This document shows, in pieces, positions 1 to 7,731 of a stretch of 9,988 bases of DNA (positions within the stretch are counted from its first letter, which is position 1; each line of letters starts with the position of its first letter). The DNA is from Bacteroidota bacterium. GTDB taxonomy: Bacteria; Bacteroidota; Bacteroidia; Chitinophagales; Chitinophagaceae. Location: contig JAEYVW010000052.1 in NCBI GenBank assembly GCA_023429365.1, positions 1 to 9,988 of the forward strand, given 5' to 3'. The position numbers were made by a program, and so were the translations under genes. Under the pieces are notes generated by a model. The model was given only the letters and a program-made list of their open reading frames with translations, did no database searches and was not told where the DNA came from.

Positions 1-808
1 CTAAATAAATATTGGCCGCTTCGGTTGAGTTCAGCATATTACCCATCGGTTGTAGATAGTTGGCATCATGTCGCATATAAGCATTGTCGGCATTTTGAAG
101 AATCACACCGCCAGCCACTGCTGCCTGTACTGTACTTTGTGCCAGTCCCGTATTCACTTTACTAAGTCTCATACCGGCTCTCAGCAATAGAGAATAACCG
201 AATTTTTTCCATTTTTCTATATTTCCTGCGTAAAGCATATCTGAGGTCTCTATCGTACCGCCTGCATCTAACGCTCCCGATGCCTCGGTAAGCTCCTGTA
301 TGATCTTGGGATAGATTTCTTCCTGGGAGTCATATTTTGGAAAAAATACCTGGTCGGGTCCCAGTCCTCCTTCCGAATATGGAATATAACCGTACTCGTC
401 CGTCAGTATCATATATACGTACGACTGGAAGATTCGCACCATGTTATATAGGTTTTGACGGTTGGGAGCATCTTTTGATTTGTTAAGAGCGTCCTGCGTG
501 TACTTAATTACATTTTGGTAGTAGATCGTCCATATGGCGGCCAGGGTACCATCTTTGCTATCCTGGTTGAAGTTGGCGCCGGCCAGTACACCACCATTTG
601 GTGTTACCATTTGTTGAACGATACCAACATCAAATAGTATTGTTTTACCCGGGAAAGACGTGTTGATTATGGCATTGTTGAGGAGCATTACCGGGTCGAG
701 TGCAGTTGGACTGGTCTTATTCTTATTTAAGCCTTCCAGTCCTTTTTCACAGGACGCTGCAAACAGCATAACGGTGATCAGCAAACTATAGTTAATTATA
801 TTTTTCAT
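1..808 (-). CDS. SusD/RagB-like outer-membrane lipoprotein, N-terminal half (runs off left edge)
   Basis: This is the start of a nutrient-binding lipoprotein that caps the SusC-type transporter on the cell surface. The frame is open for 269 codons from the ATG at 808 (minus strand) to the window edge; the family is usually about 480-550 residues, so roughly the C-terminal half is missing. The N-terminus is a lipoprotein signal: a short basic start, a hydrophobic stretch, then the lipobox LFAASC with Cys20 as the probable lipidated residue. The sequence after it (CEKGLEGLNKNKTSP) has the usual look of the mature SusD start. Further in are family-like stretches: an aromatic/Tyr-rich helix (WTIYYQNVIKYTQDAL), KYDSQEEIYPKIIQEL, and WKKFGYSLLLRAGMRLS at about residues 195-215. 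It resembles the SusD-like_2 type more than classical SusD, but I cannot settle that. It follows the SusC gene by 48 bp on the same strand and is surely co-transcribed. The ligand is unknown. Confidence 0.93.
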   Translation of the reverse strand, partial: MKNIINYSLLITVMLFAASCEKGLEGLNKNKTSPTALDPVMLLNNAIINTSFPGKTILFDVGIVQQMVTPNGGVLAGANFNQDSKDGTLAAIWTIYYQNVIKYTQDALNKSKDAPNRQNLYNMVRIFQSYVYMILTDEYGYIPYSEGGLGPDQVFFPKYDSQEEIYPKIIQELTEASGALDAGGTIETSDMLYAGNIEKWKKFGYSLLLRAGMRLSKVNTGLAQSTVQAAVAGGVILQNADNAYMRHDANYLQPMGNMLNSTEAANIYL

Positions 809-836
809 CTCTAAATTTTTTATTTGTTAAAGGCAG

Positions 837-849
837 ATGGAACTTCCAT
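837..849. repeat. Small palindrome between the SusC and SusD genes
   Basis: Six-base arms ATGGAA (837-842) and TTCCAT (844-849) flank one base, inside the 48-bp spacer, just after the stop of the SusC gene on the minus strand. In the mRNA it could form a small hairpin with a realistic loop of 3-5 nt. No U-run follows directly, so it is not a convincing terminator. It could help set the ratio of SusC to SusD mRNA or be chance. Confidence 0.25.
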
Positions 850-856
850 TTCGGAA

Positions 857-3800
857 TTAAAATCTAATATTCAGGTTCAATCCCATGCCCCTGGTGGAGG
901 GAATTCCCGGCGACTCCAAACCGACCTGGTTATCGGATGCGAAGCCAAAAGTTTCGGGATCGATATTATCCACCCATTTCTTTATGATGAGAACGTTGCT
1001 GGCCACGAAATCCAGTTTGACACCTTTAACAGGCCATTTTGCCGGAATAAACTTTGTAAAATCATAGCCCAGTGTTATCTGGCGAAGTTTCCAGTAACCG
1101 CCATCATAAATCACTGGTTCTATTATCTGCTGCGAACGAAGGTGTTCCCAATAAGTTTGTACCGCTGCTTTATGCGTATTGGTAGCTCCGGAATTATCCA
1201 CACCTACACCAAGTACGCTGTCCACCCGACCCTCAAGCGTTGCTTTATGCAAACCATGACGGTAAGCATTGAAGTTTGTTCCTGACAGCATCTTGTTGCC
1301 CAGCTTGAAATCAATCAATACAGTTAGATGAATTCCTTTATAGCTAAACGAGTTAAGGAAACCACCGGTCCATTTGGGTAATGCGCTTCCAAAAAGAACG
1401 AAATCCAATGTACGTTGTGGCAATCCATTATTCTGGAAAATCCGCTGGTTACCTTTGGCCGCATCCCGGGCATACCCAAATCCCGCAATTTGTCCCATTT
1501 CCAAACCCACCACATGTCTTGTTTCACCATTAAAGACGTGCGTACCTGTAGTAATCCGTTCGCCTGGCCGGTCAGTGATGATGCTTAATACTTTTGTCTT
1601 GTTGTAGGCTGCATTGGCGGTGAACTCCCAGACGAAATCTTTATTTTGAATGGGTACCAGGTTCACCATCGCTTCATAACCAAGGTTGCGACTCTTTCCG
1701 CTATTAATAAAAGTGTTTACGAAACCGGATGCATCAGAAATTTGTACATTGACGATCTGGTCGCTTGTGATTTTACGGTATGCAGCGAAGTCAATGCCGA
1801 CTCTGTTATTGAACAATTTTAATTCAAGACCTATTTCAGTTTCGGCAGCCCTGCTAGGCCTCAGGTTTGGATTAGGCACCGATCCACCACTTGTGCCAAT
1901 CGGCACAGGAGTACCATTGGGATTATTGATCAGGTTAGCGCTAACATTATAGAACAGCTGATCGGAATAGGGGCTAACCGCGCCATCGCTACCCACTTCC
2001 GCATAACCAACCCTGATCTTACCAAAACTAAGCCAGGGAACGGAGCTAAGTGATTCTGAGAATACATAGGCACCAGAAACGGACGGGTATTTAATACTGC
2101 GGTTTGCGGCCGACAGCGTAGAGAACCAATCGTTTCTCAGGGTACCGTTCAAATAGAAGGTTCTTTTCCAGGATATTTCAGCAGAACCATATAATGAATT
2201 TACACCCTGCTGGGCTAAAGTATAGACAGGATCTTTTGCGCGCCCGTTTTGTACAGTATACAGACCTCTCACAAAAAAGTCGGTGACCACCACGTTATTA
2301 ATTTTAGTCTCCCTGCGCATCTGGTTACCACCTACAGTTAATGTGGCTTCAAAATCGCCGAATTCTTTGTTACCGCTTACGAGGAAGTCGAGATTGGTTT
2401 CACGGAAACGACGGGACTCCTGTGTGTATACGCCATTGGCAAAACCCGGTACGGCTGCACGTGAAGCATGACCTGTTGGGAAATTGTTCACGTCTTCATC
2501 ACGTGACCAATAATCCTGTCCGAAGCGAACCTGCCCAAATAGCCAAGGAAGGAAATTATACTTCATGGACACATTACCAAATATCCTGTCTCTTTTAATA
2601 TTATGGAATTGTTCCGACAGCACCCAGTATGGATTGGTCCTGTTCATGAAACGTGAGTAGACATACTCATTACCCGCAGCATTAAATTTATTCGCTGCCA
2701 GTACTGACAGCGGCATGGTAGTGGACATCGCCATCAGTGTGGTAGGAATGGAGTTATCCTGGTTAGCGATATTGGGAGGATTCTTATTATTCTCTCTCGA
2801 GTAGTTTACGTTTCCTGCAAAGTTTAGTTTATCAGTTAAGTTGTAATTGAATCCGAGATTCATCGTCTTCCGGTTAAACTTATTGTTCGGTACGACACCC
2901 AGGTTGTCGGTATTATTGAGTGAAAAGTGTAAACCGCCTTTGTCTCCGCCGGCTTCCATCGTCAGGGTATTGGAAATATTTTGTCCGTTCCTGTAAAATT
3001 CTTTGATACGGCTTGGTTGTAATTGATATGGAACCGTAAGATTATCGAATAAGATATGCGTCATGCCTGGCGCAATTTTTTCGCCAAAGGACCACTGGCC
3101 GGAAGTAGGATTAGCTGTCAATGGCCTAACACCACCTTCACCCTGGCCATACTCAGTTTGATAGTCTGTAAAGTCGAGCGGCGTTTCATTAATATAGTTT
3201 AAGTTGTAAGACAGCCCGATTCCTTTACCCTTGCCTCTTGTTTTGGTTGTGATCATGATCACACCATTCTGAGCCCTGGAGCCATACAAGGCTGCCGCAG
3301 GAGCGCCTTTGAGTATGGTCATGCTTTCGATATCATCGGGATTTATACTTGAGAGACCGTCACCACCATCTGAATACACACCTCCACCTTTTACACCTAC
3401 TGCATTACCGTTGGCGCTACCACCCGGTTCGGGGCTACTATTAAAACTTGTATTGTCTATAGGAACACCATTTATTACTATAAGAGGACTATTTTGACCA
3501 CCGATCGATGACTGGCCCCGGATACGTATTTTAGAAGTACCACCCGGACCCGTGCCCATGGTTGAGATATTGACGCCGGCTACTTTTCCCTGCAATGCGT
3601 TCATCACGTTGGGCGTCCGGTTGATGGTTAGTTCGGATGCCTTAACACTACTGGTTGCATACCCCAATCCTCTCGTATTTTTTGAGATGCCGAGGGCGGT
3701 TACTACTACTGCATCCAGACTTTGCGCAGTCGTTAGCAATGTAACATCCACCACGCTACGATCGGCAACAGCTACTTCCATACTGGCAAAGCCTATGGAA

Positions 3801-4042
3801 CTAAAAACCAATGTTGCGGAGCCAGCGGCGTTGATGCGGTACTTCCCAGATGCATCAGTGGTGGTTCCCACGTTGGTACCTTTCACCGTTACGGATACAT
3901 CAGAAAGATTTTTACCACTTTCGTCCTGTACTGTTCCGGTAATTGATTGCCCCTGGGCGGAAGTAAGGAAGAAAACTAATGAAGATAAGACCAGGAATTT
4001 GATCAAACCAGGGCGAACGCCTGGCATTGGATTTACTTTCAT
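857..4042 (-). CDS. SusC/RagA-family TonB-dependent outer-membrane transporter
   Basis: A 1061-residue outer-membrane beta-barrel that imports a glycan or other large nutrient using TonB energy, together with the SusD-like lipoprotein encoded next to it. Domains in order: signal peptide (about 1-31, ending near SAQGQ); carboxypeptidase-regulatory-like beta domain (about 33-103, SITGTVQDESGKNLSDVSV); a TonB-box-like stretch (about 110-118, DAVVVTALG); plug domain (about 125-270) with IRIRGQSSIGG, PLIVINGVPID and the SusC signature LKGAPAAALYGSRAQNGV (244-261); then the barrel, ending in LNLNIRF with the terminal Phe expected of a barrel-assembly signal. There is no STN domain between signal peptide and regulatory domain, so it is not the kind that signals to an ECF sigma/anti-sigma pair. 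A second Met at residue 6 is a possible start, but the first leaves a normal basic n-region. Length is typical. The transported substrate is not evident. Confidence 0.97.
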   Translation of the reverse strand: MKVNPMPGVRPGLIKFLVLSSLVFFLTSAQGQSITGTVQDESGKNLSDVSVTVKGTNVGTTTDASGKYRINAAGSATLVFSSIGFASMEVAVADRSVVDVTLLTTAQSLDAVVVTALGISKNTRGLGYATSSVKASELTINRTPNVMNALQGKVAGVNISTMGTGPGGTSKIRIRGQSSIGGQNSPLIVINGVPIDNTSFNSSPEPGGSANGNAVGVKGGGVYSDGGDGLSSINPDDIESMTILKGAPAAALYGSRAQNGVIMITTKTRGKGKGIGLSYNLNYINETPLDFTDYQTEYGQGEGGVRPLTANPTSGQWSFGEKIAPGMTHILFDNLTVPYQLQPSRIKEFYRNGQNISNTLTMEAGGDKGGLHFSLNNTDNLGVVPNNKFNRKTMNLGFNYNLTDKLNFAGNVNYSRENNKNPPNIANQDNSIPTTLMAMSTTMPLSVLAANKFNAAGNEYVYSRFMNRTNPYWVLSEQFHNIKRDRIFGNVSMKYNFLPWLFGQVRFGQDYWSRDEDVNNFPTGHASRAAVPGFANGVYTQESRRFRETNLDFLVSGNKEFGDFEATLTVGGNQMRRETKINNVVVTDFFVRGLYTVQNGRAKDPVYTLAQQGVNSLYGSAEISWKRTFYLNGTLRNDWFSTLSAANRSIKYPSVSGAYVFSESLSSVPWLSFGKIRVGYAEVGSDGAVSPYSDQLFYNVSANLINNPNGTPVPIGTSGGSVPNPNLRPSRAAETEIGLELKLFNNRVGIDFAAYRKITSDQIVNVQISDASGFVNTFINSGKSRNLGYEAMVNLVPIQNKDFVWEFTANAAYNKTKVLSIITDRPGERITTGTHVFNGETRHVVGLEMGQIAGFGYARDAAKGNQRIFQNNGLPQRTLDFVLFGSALPKWTGGFLNSFSYKGIHLTVLIDFKLGNKMLSGTNFNAYRHGLHKATLEGRVDSVLGVGVDNSGATNTHKAAVQTYWEHLRSQQIIEPVIYDGGYWKLRQITLGYDFTKFIPAKWPVKGVKLDFVASNVLIIKKWVDNIDPETFGFASDNQVGLESPGIPSTRGMGLNLNIRF

Positions 4043-4263
4043 AATAGCAAGTTGTTTTGATGAAGTAATAAAGTCCCGACGCAGTCTTTAAAAGAACATG
4101 GGTCCTTTAATCTTCATCCAAAGTATCTACACTCTCAAAAAAAAACTTCCAAAATAGTACAGTGATGAATTTTATACAGTTTGGTGGGAGAAATTCCCTT
4201 TCTTTATAAGGTTGAATTTGTGGGTTTAAAAGTGTTGGGGATTAATCATCAACGAAATTTTAA
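4043..4263. promoter_or_regulatory. Divergent control region between the SusC gene and the AraC-family gene
   Basis: This 221-bp AT-rich spacer must hold the promoters for both directions. Bacteroidota promoters use TTTG near -33 and TAnnTTTG near -7. Leftward, TACTTTG (plus-strand CAAAGTA, 4119-4125) with TTTG (plus-strand CAAA, 4150-4153) is the closest pair I find, but the spacing is 24 nt and the -7 box is one base short. Rightward, TTTG at 4217-4220 lacks a good -7 partner, and TACAGTTTG (4175-4183) has one extra base. A run of nine A (4137-4145) lies in the middle. No promoter is assigned firmly. The adjoining AraC protein is the obvious candidate to bind here. Confidence 0.4.
4061..4116. 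repeat. Imperfect inverted repeat in the SusC leader
   Basis: The left arm TGAAGTAATAAAGTCCC (4061-4077) and the right arm GGGTCCTTTAATCTTCA (4100-4116) are inverted copies. The reverse complement of the right arm is TGAAGATTAAAGGACCC. With one-base gaps they share TGAAG, most of the ATAAAG core and CCC. The 22-nt centre contains a near-palindrome, TCTTTAAAAGA. It lies 19-74 bases upstream of the SusC start, between the start and the tentative -7 box. It could be an operator for the neighbouring AraC regulator, or a hairpin in the 5' untranslated mRNA of the SusC/SusD transcript. No binding evidence can be read from sequence alone. Confidence 0.35.
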
Positions 4264-5151
4264 ATGAACCAATTTGTACTTCAACAGGGACGTTGCCAGG
4301 AACTGCAATTGTTTCCTCATGTCATACAATTGGGCACAAAGAAAAACTCCTCGATTCAGTTAAACTCATTACCCGAGACGGCTACAGACACTATCAGGAT
4401 CTATTACATTATTGATGGAAAATTTGAATGGCGACTCCATCATCAGTCATACCCGCTTTATCCAGGTGACCTGGCATTAATACTCCCGGGGCAAAATTTT
4501 GGCGGGCAAAAGGGCTTTTTAGAGATCGGCAGTATAGCCTGGATACATATAAATGTAGAGAAACTTGGTAACGGGAAGATGGTGTTGGGAGGATGGAGCA
4601 GCTTATCCGAAAGTGAGAGCATTGCGATCGCCAAAATATTATCTCTCAATAACTCATCGGTTCTTTTCAAGTTAAAGGAAGCGGGCAGGATACTTCAATA
4701 TATACAGAGTGAAATATTTAACCGGGAGATCGGTTATTGCACCAGGGTAAACCAGTTGATCGACGAGCTATTCATTACCATCACCCGGCAACTTACCAGG
4801 CAAAGTACGCCTGCCAGGGATTTCCCAAAGGTATTTATGCAACTTGAACAGATGTTGCGTCAGAACCTGGCGAACCAATGGACGGTAGAAGAAATGGCGG
4901 CCGTGGTGGGAATGGGAACCACTTTATTCAATGAGAAGGTGAAGGCCTATTCAGGGTTTTCGCCAACCAACTACCTTATTAATATCAGGATCTCGGAAGC
5001 GATCAAATTATTAAAGAAGAAAGATATCAGTTTAACGGATATAGCGCTCGACACCGGATTTTATTCATCGCAGCATTTTTCTACAACGTTTAAAAAGCTG
5101 ACAGGATATACGCCAAGCGAGTTCAGAAAAAATAATTTATCTACCATCTAA
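4264..5151 (+). CDS. AraC-family transcriptional regulator
   Basis: A 295-residue one-component regulator, cytoplasmic and DNA-binding. The N-terminal half (about 20-110) looks like the cupin-type AraC ligand-binding domain, with a beta-rich run including IYYIIDGKFEW and YPGDLALILPGQNFGG. The C-terminal part (about 188-291) is the double helix-turn-helix: first helix pair around WTVEEMAAVVGMGTTLFNEK (206-225), second around LTDIALDTGFYSSQHFSTTF (257-276), then the family signature KKLTGYTPSEFRK. Length is typical. The gene is divergent from the SusC/SusD pair and only 11 bp upstream of the kinase gene, so it is probably the first gene of the catabolic operon and the local regulator of both arms. 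The inducer would be expected to be the substrate or an intermediate of the pathway (inference). The ATG at 4264 is the natural start. No Shine-Dalgarno sequence is seen, as is usual in this phylum. Confidence 0.96.
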   Translation: MNQFVLQQGRCQELQLFPHVIQLGTKKNSSIQLNSLPETATDTIRIYYIIDGKFEWRLHHQSYPLYPGDLALILPGQNFGGQKGFLEIGSIAWIHINVEKLGNGKMVLGGWSSLSESESIAIAKILSLNNSSVLFKLKEAGRILQYIQSEIFNREIGYCTRVNQLIDELFITITRQLTRQSTPARDFPKVFMQLEQMLRQNLANQWTVEEMAAVVGMGTTLFNEKVKAYSGFSPTNYLINIRISEAIKLLKKKDISLTDIALDTGFYSSQHFSTTFKKLTGYTPSEFRKNNLSTI

Positions 5152-5162
5152 TACGCCTTAAC

Positions 5163-6725
5163 ATGAAATGCGTCATCACGATCGAATTGGGTACAAATGC
5201 TGTAAGGGTGTTTGCTTTTGATCTTAAAGGAAACGTCATTGCCTCGATGAAGGGGCACTATCCAACTTTTCATCCCGGCCCCGATTATAGTGAGCAGGAC
5301 CCCGAGCAGATTTTTATTACGATGCTGTTTGTGCTCAAGAATTTGCTTAATGAAAAAATACATCCCAATAACCATAAAGTGGCCTGCATTTGTTTCAGTT
5401 CCTATATGCATAGCGTGCTGGCCGTTGACGCGGCAGGCGTGCCCCTGGGTAACGCGATTACCTGGGCCGACAACCGGGCTAAGAAAGAAGCGTATGAACT
5501 GAAAAATTCTCCGCAGGGAAAAAGTGTGTATACGGCAACAGGCACACCCATACACCCGATGTCGCCATTGTTAAAGATTGCCTGGATGAATAACAATGAC
5601 CAGGATCGGTTCAGAAGAACCAGTAAGTTCCTTTCAATTAAATCCTACATCATTCAGCAACTTACAGGCGAGTACCTCATTGATTATAGTCTCGCTTCAG
5701 CTACCGGTTTGCTAAATATACATACGATCAAATGGGAGGAAGATAGCCTGGCCTATGCAGGTATCAGTGCCGACATGCTTCCTGACCTGGTTCCTGTATT
5801 TGCATCAGCCGGCTCCTTAAAAAAAGCGTATCAGAACTCCCTCGGCCTTCCCGCTGACACACCGATCATCGTGGGATCAAGTGATGGCTGTATGGCCACT
5901 CTCGGGGCAGGTGTATGGGATAACGGGATGGCAACCATTACGATCGAAGATAGCGGGGCCGTAAGGGTAGTTGGCAAAGAAGTATTGCAGGATCCCAAGC
6001 AACGGTTTTTTAACTACCTGCTTACTGAAGACTGTTATGTGTCTGGTGGACCCACCAATAACGGAGGAGTGATCTTTGACTGGTTTGCAAACGAATTTGG
6101 AGATTTTAAAAATCCATTTGACCTCGACCAGAGTATGGAAGAACTCATCTCTGAGGCGTCGAAAGTTCCCGTGGGTTCGGATGGGCTTTTATTTTTACCC
6201 TATCTTCTTGGGGAAAGGGCACCCATCTGGAATGCCAATGCCAGGGGTGTATACTTCGGACTGAATATTAAACATAAGCGGCAGCATTTTGTCAGGGCTA
6301 CGATAGAAGGGATCCTTTATGAAATATACAGCATTGGAAAGATGCTGGAGGAGAACCGCGCCATCAACCGCCTATCTGTGAACGGAAGTTTTGCTTCAAT
6401 ACCATTTTGTACTCAGCTGATTGCGGATATTTTTAATAAACCCGTTAGTCTGAAGCAAAACTCTCATAGTGTTGGGTTGGGGACATTTTTATTAAGCGCT
6501 ACGGAAATGGGCATATTTAAAAGCCTGGACGAAGCAGCCACGTCGGTGGAGTTGCCTGATACTTACATCCCACAAAAAGAGCACCAGCCTGTTTATGCCG
6601 CCTATTACGACATTTTTGCCTCACTGAGTACGAAATTATTTGATGAGTTCGAAGCCATTTCGACTATCCAGCAAAATAATGCGGCCATGCAAAATAGCGA
6701 AGCAGGTCTTGCGAAGGCAACATGA
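5163..6725 (+). CDS. FGGY-family carbohydrate kinase, gluconokinase-like
   Basis: A 520-residue cytoplasmic kinase that would transfer phosphate from ATP to a sugar or sugar acid. The closest type appears to be the FGGY gluconokinases (WADNRA at 101-106, SGAVR at 264-268, GGVIFDWFANEF at 301-312). Both FGGY signatures are present as I remember them: the first at 133-145 (MSPLLKIAWMNNN) and the second at 362-382 (from GVYFGL to ATIE). The expected catalytic base is Asp241 in SSDGCMATLGAG. Odd points: the first phosphate loop reads IELGT, with Glu8 where an Asp is usual; the second loop reads TIEDSGAV where TIGTSGAV is usual; and the adenosine motif reads VNGSF rather than the usual GG form. 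These may mark a lineage-specific subfamily. Length is normal and the frame intact. It lies 11 bp after the AraC gene and 25 bp before the RraA-like gene. Xylulokinase-like or other sugar specificity remains possible. Confidence 0.94.
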   Translation: MKCVITIELGTNAVRVFAFDLKGNVIASMKGHYPTFHPGPDYSEQDPEQIFITMLFVLKNLLNEKIHPNNHKVACICFSSYMHSVLAVDAAGVPLGNAITWADNRAKKEAYELKNSPQGKSVYTATGTPIHPMSPLLKIAWMNNNDQDRFRRTSKFLSIKSYIIQQLTGEYLIDYSLASATGLLNIHTIKWEEDSLAYAGISADMLPDLVPVFASAGSLKKAYQNSLGLPADTPIIVGSSDGCMATLGAGVWDNGMATITIEDSGAVRVVGKEVLQDPKQRFFNYLLTEDCYVSGGPTNNGGVIFDWFANEFGDFKNPFDLDQSMEELISEASKVPVGSDGLLFLPYLLGERAPIWNANARGVYFGLNIKHKRQHFVRATIEGILYEIYSIGKMLEENRAINRLSVNGSFASIPFCTQLIADIFNKPVSLKQNSHSVGLGTFLLSATEMGIFKSLDEAATSVELPDTYIPQKEHQPVYAAYYDIFASLSTKLFDEFEAISTIQQNNAAMQNSEAGLAKAT

Positions 6726-6750
6726 TTTGAAAACTAAAAACGATTGCTAT

Positions 6751-7677
6751 ATGATAAAGTACATTTCTCTTTTTGCATTATTGATTTGCTCTGCCCTCAT
6801 GAGCCCCGCACAACGTGTAACACCGACAAGCGAGGAAATTAAAAGTCTTACACCTGATTGGAAGGGTGAACGATTCCCCGATGGCAGACCAAAAGTACCG
6901 GATGATCTTCTGCGGCGATTAAAAGCAGTTCGCCTGGAAGAAGCGTGGGGTATACTGCGAAATAAAGGTTATCACAACCAATTTGAAGGAGATTGGACAG
7001 TCTTACATACCGACTCTGTGATGACGGGAAGGGCGCTTACTGCACAATACCTGCCCCTTCGCCCTGATATGGATAATTTAATAAAAGCCACGGGAAAAGC
7101 TGAGGGCCGGATCGGGGCTACCAACTCATGGCCTATCGATGTACTCAACAACGGTGATGTATACGTGGCTGACAGCTACGGCAAAATAGTGGATGGCACC
7201 TTGATAGGCGACAACCTAGGTAACGCCATTTATGCAAAATCATTACGGGGCGTTATTTTTTATGGTTCAGTAAGGGATATTGAAGGTCTCGAAGAAATAA
7301 AGGGATTTAATGCCTGGATAAAAGGCAGCGATCCCTCCTACATTCAACAAATGATGCTGGGCGGCATCAATGTACCCATCCGGATGGGCAGGGCGATGGT
7401 ATTGCCGGGCGATGCTGTGCTGGCCAAAAAAAATGGGGTGATATTCATACCAGCTCATTTATTGGAAGAAGTGGTTTTGAATGCCGAATTCATTGCATTG
7501 AAAGATCAGTTTGGGCATCAGCGTTTGCGGGAAGGGAAGTTTACACCGGGCCAGATCGACACACAATGGACTGATGAGATTAAAAAAGATTTCCTGAAAT
7601 GGCTTGATGAAAATCCTGGTAAAATTCCCATGACCCGTGCCGAACTCGACAAGTTTATGAAAGACCGCACCTGGTAA
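6751..7677 (+). CDS. Exported RraA-like protein, putative class II pyruvate (HMG/CHA-type) aldolase
   Basis: A 308-residue protein with a Sec signal peptide (about 1-20, MIKYISLFALLICSALMSPA, cleavage likely before Gln21) followed by an RraA-like domain (about 50-245). Seen directly: GDVYVADSYG (135-144), LIGDNLG (151-157), YGSVRD (171-176), and MVLPGDAVLAKKNGVIFIP (216-234). Asp154 and Arg175-Asp176 are separated by exactly 20 residues, the D-x20-R-D arrangement known for 4-hydroxy-4-methyl-2-oxoglutarate aldolases, where these residues bind the divalent metal and substrate. It is therefore more likely a retro-aldolase than an RNase E inhibitor, which would also not need export. About 60 residues follow the core domain, so it is longer than the usual 160-240. 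The ATG at 6751 was chosen because it gives a clean signal peptide; the frame is open back to 6640 but that would overlap the kinase gene and bury the signal. Substrate unknown; the neighbouring dehydratase suggests a 2-keto-3-deoxy sugar acid (inference). Confidence 0.91.
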   Translation: MIKYISLFALLICSALMSPAQRVTPTSEEIKSLTPDWKGERFPDGRPKVPDDLLRRLKAVRLEEAWGILRNKGYHNQFEGDWTVLHTDSVMTGRALTAQYLPLRPDMDNLIKATGKAEGRIGATNSWPIDVLNNGDVYVADSYGKIVDGTLIGDNLGNAIYAKSLRGVIFYGSVRDIEGLEEIKGFNAWIKGSDPSYIQQMMLGGINVPIRMGRAMVLPGDAVLAKKNGVIFIPAHLLEEVVLNAEFIALKDQFGHQRLREGKFTPGQIDTQWTDEIKKDFLKWLDENPGKIPMTRAELDKFMKDRTW

Positions 7678-7731
7678 ACCAACTAACAAAATTCACAACA
7701 TACCATATTCATATTTTAAAAAGCTATAGTT

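Noticed and set aside
824..1285. A 153-codon plus-strand frame opposite the end of the SusC gene
   Set aside because: It is antisense to the conserved barrel end and has a composition typical of a shadow frame.
3552..4091. A 179-codon open frame on the plus strand opposite the SusC gene
   Set aside because: It lies antisense to the well-supported signal, regulatory and plug regions of the transporter; its translation shows no recognisable domain.
4149..4184. CCAAA...TTTGG inverted pair in the divergent spacer as an operator
   Set aside because: The arms are only five bases and 26 bases apart, which is expected by chance in AT-rich DNA.
5148..5555. A 135-codon minus-strand frame opposite the kinase N-terminus
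   Set aside because: It covers the antisense of conserved kinase motifs; its Cys/His/Arg-rich translation has no coherent domain.
6640..6750. An upstream in-frame start for the RraA-like gene, giving a 37-residue longer protein
   Set aside because: It would overlap the end of the kinase gene and place basic, non-signal sequence before a clean signal peptide that begins at 6751.
6751..7677. Annotation as RNase E regulator RraA or a menaquinone methyltransferase
   Set aside because: The signal peptide and the D-x20-R-D arrangement fit an exported aldolase better; the methyltransferase label on this family is a known historical misannotation.
7678..7731. A promoter or terminator between the aldolase-like and dehydratase genes
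   Set aside because: The 54-bp AT-rich spacer has no hairpin and no TTTG/TAnnTTTG pair, so co-transcription is simpler.
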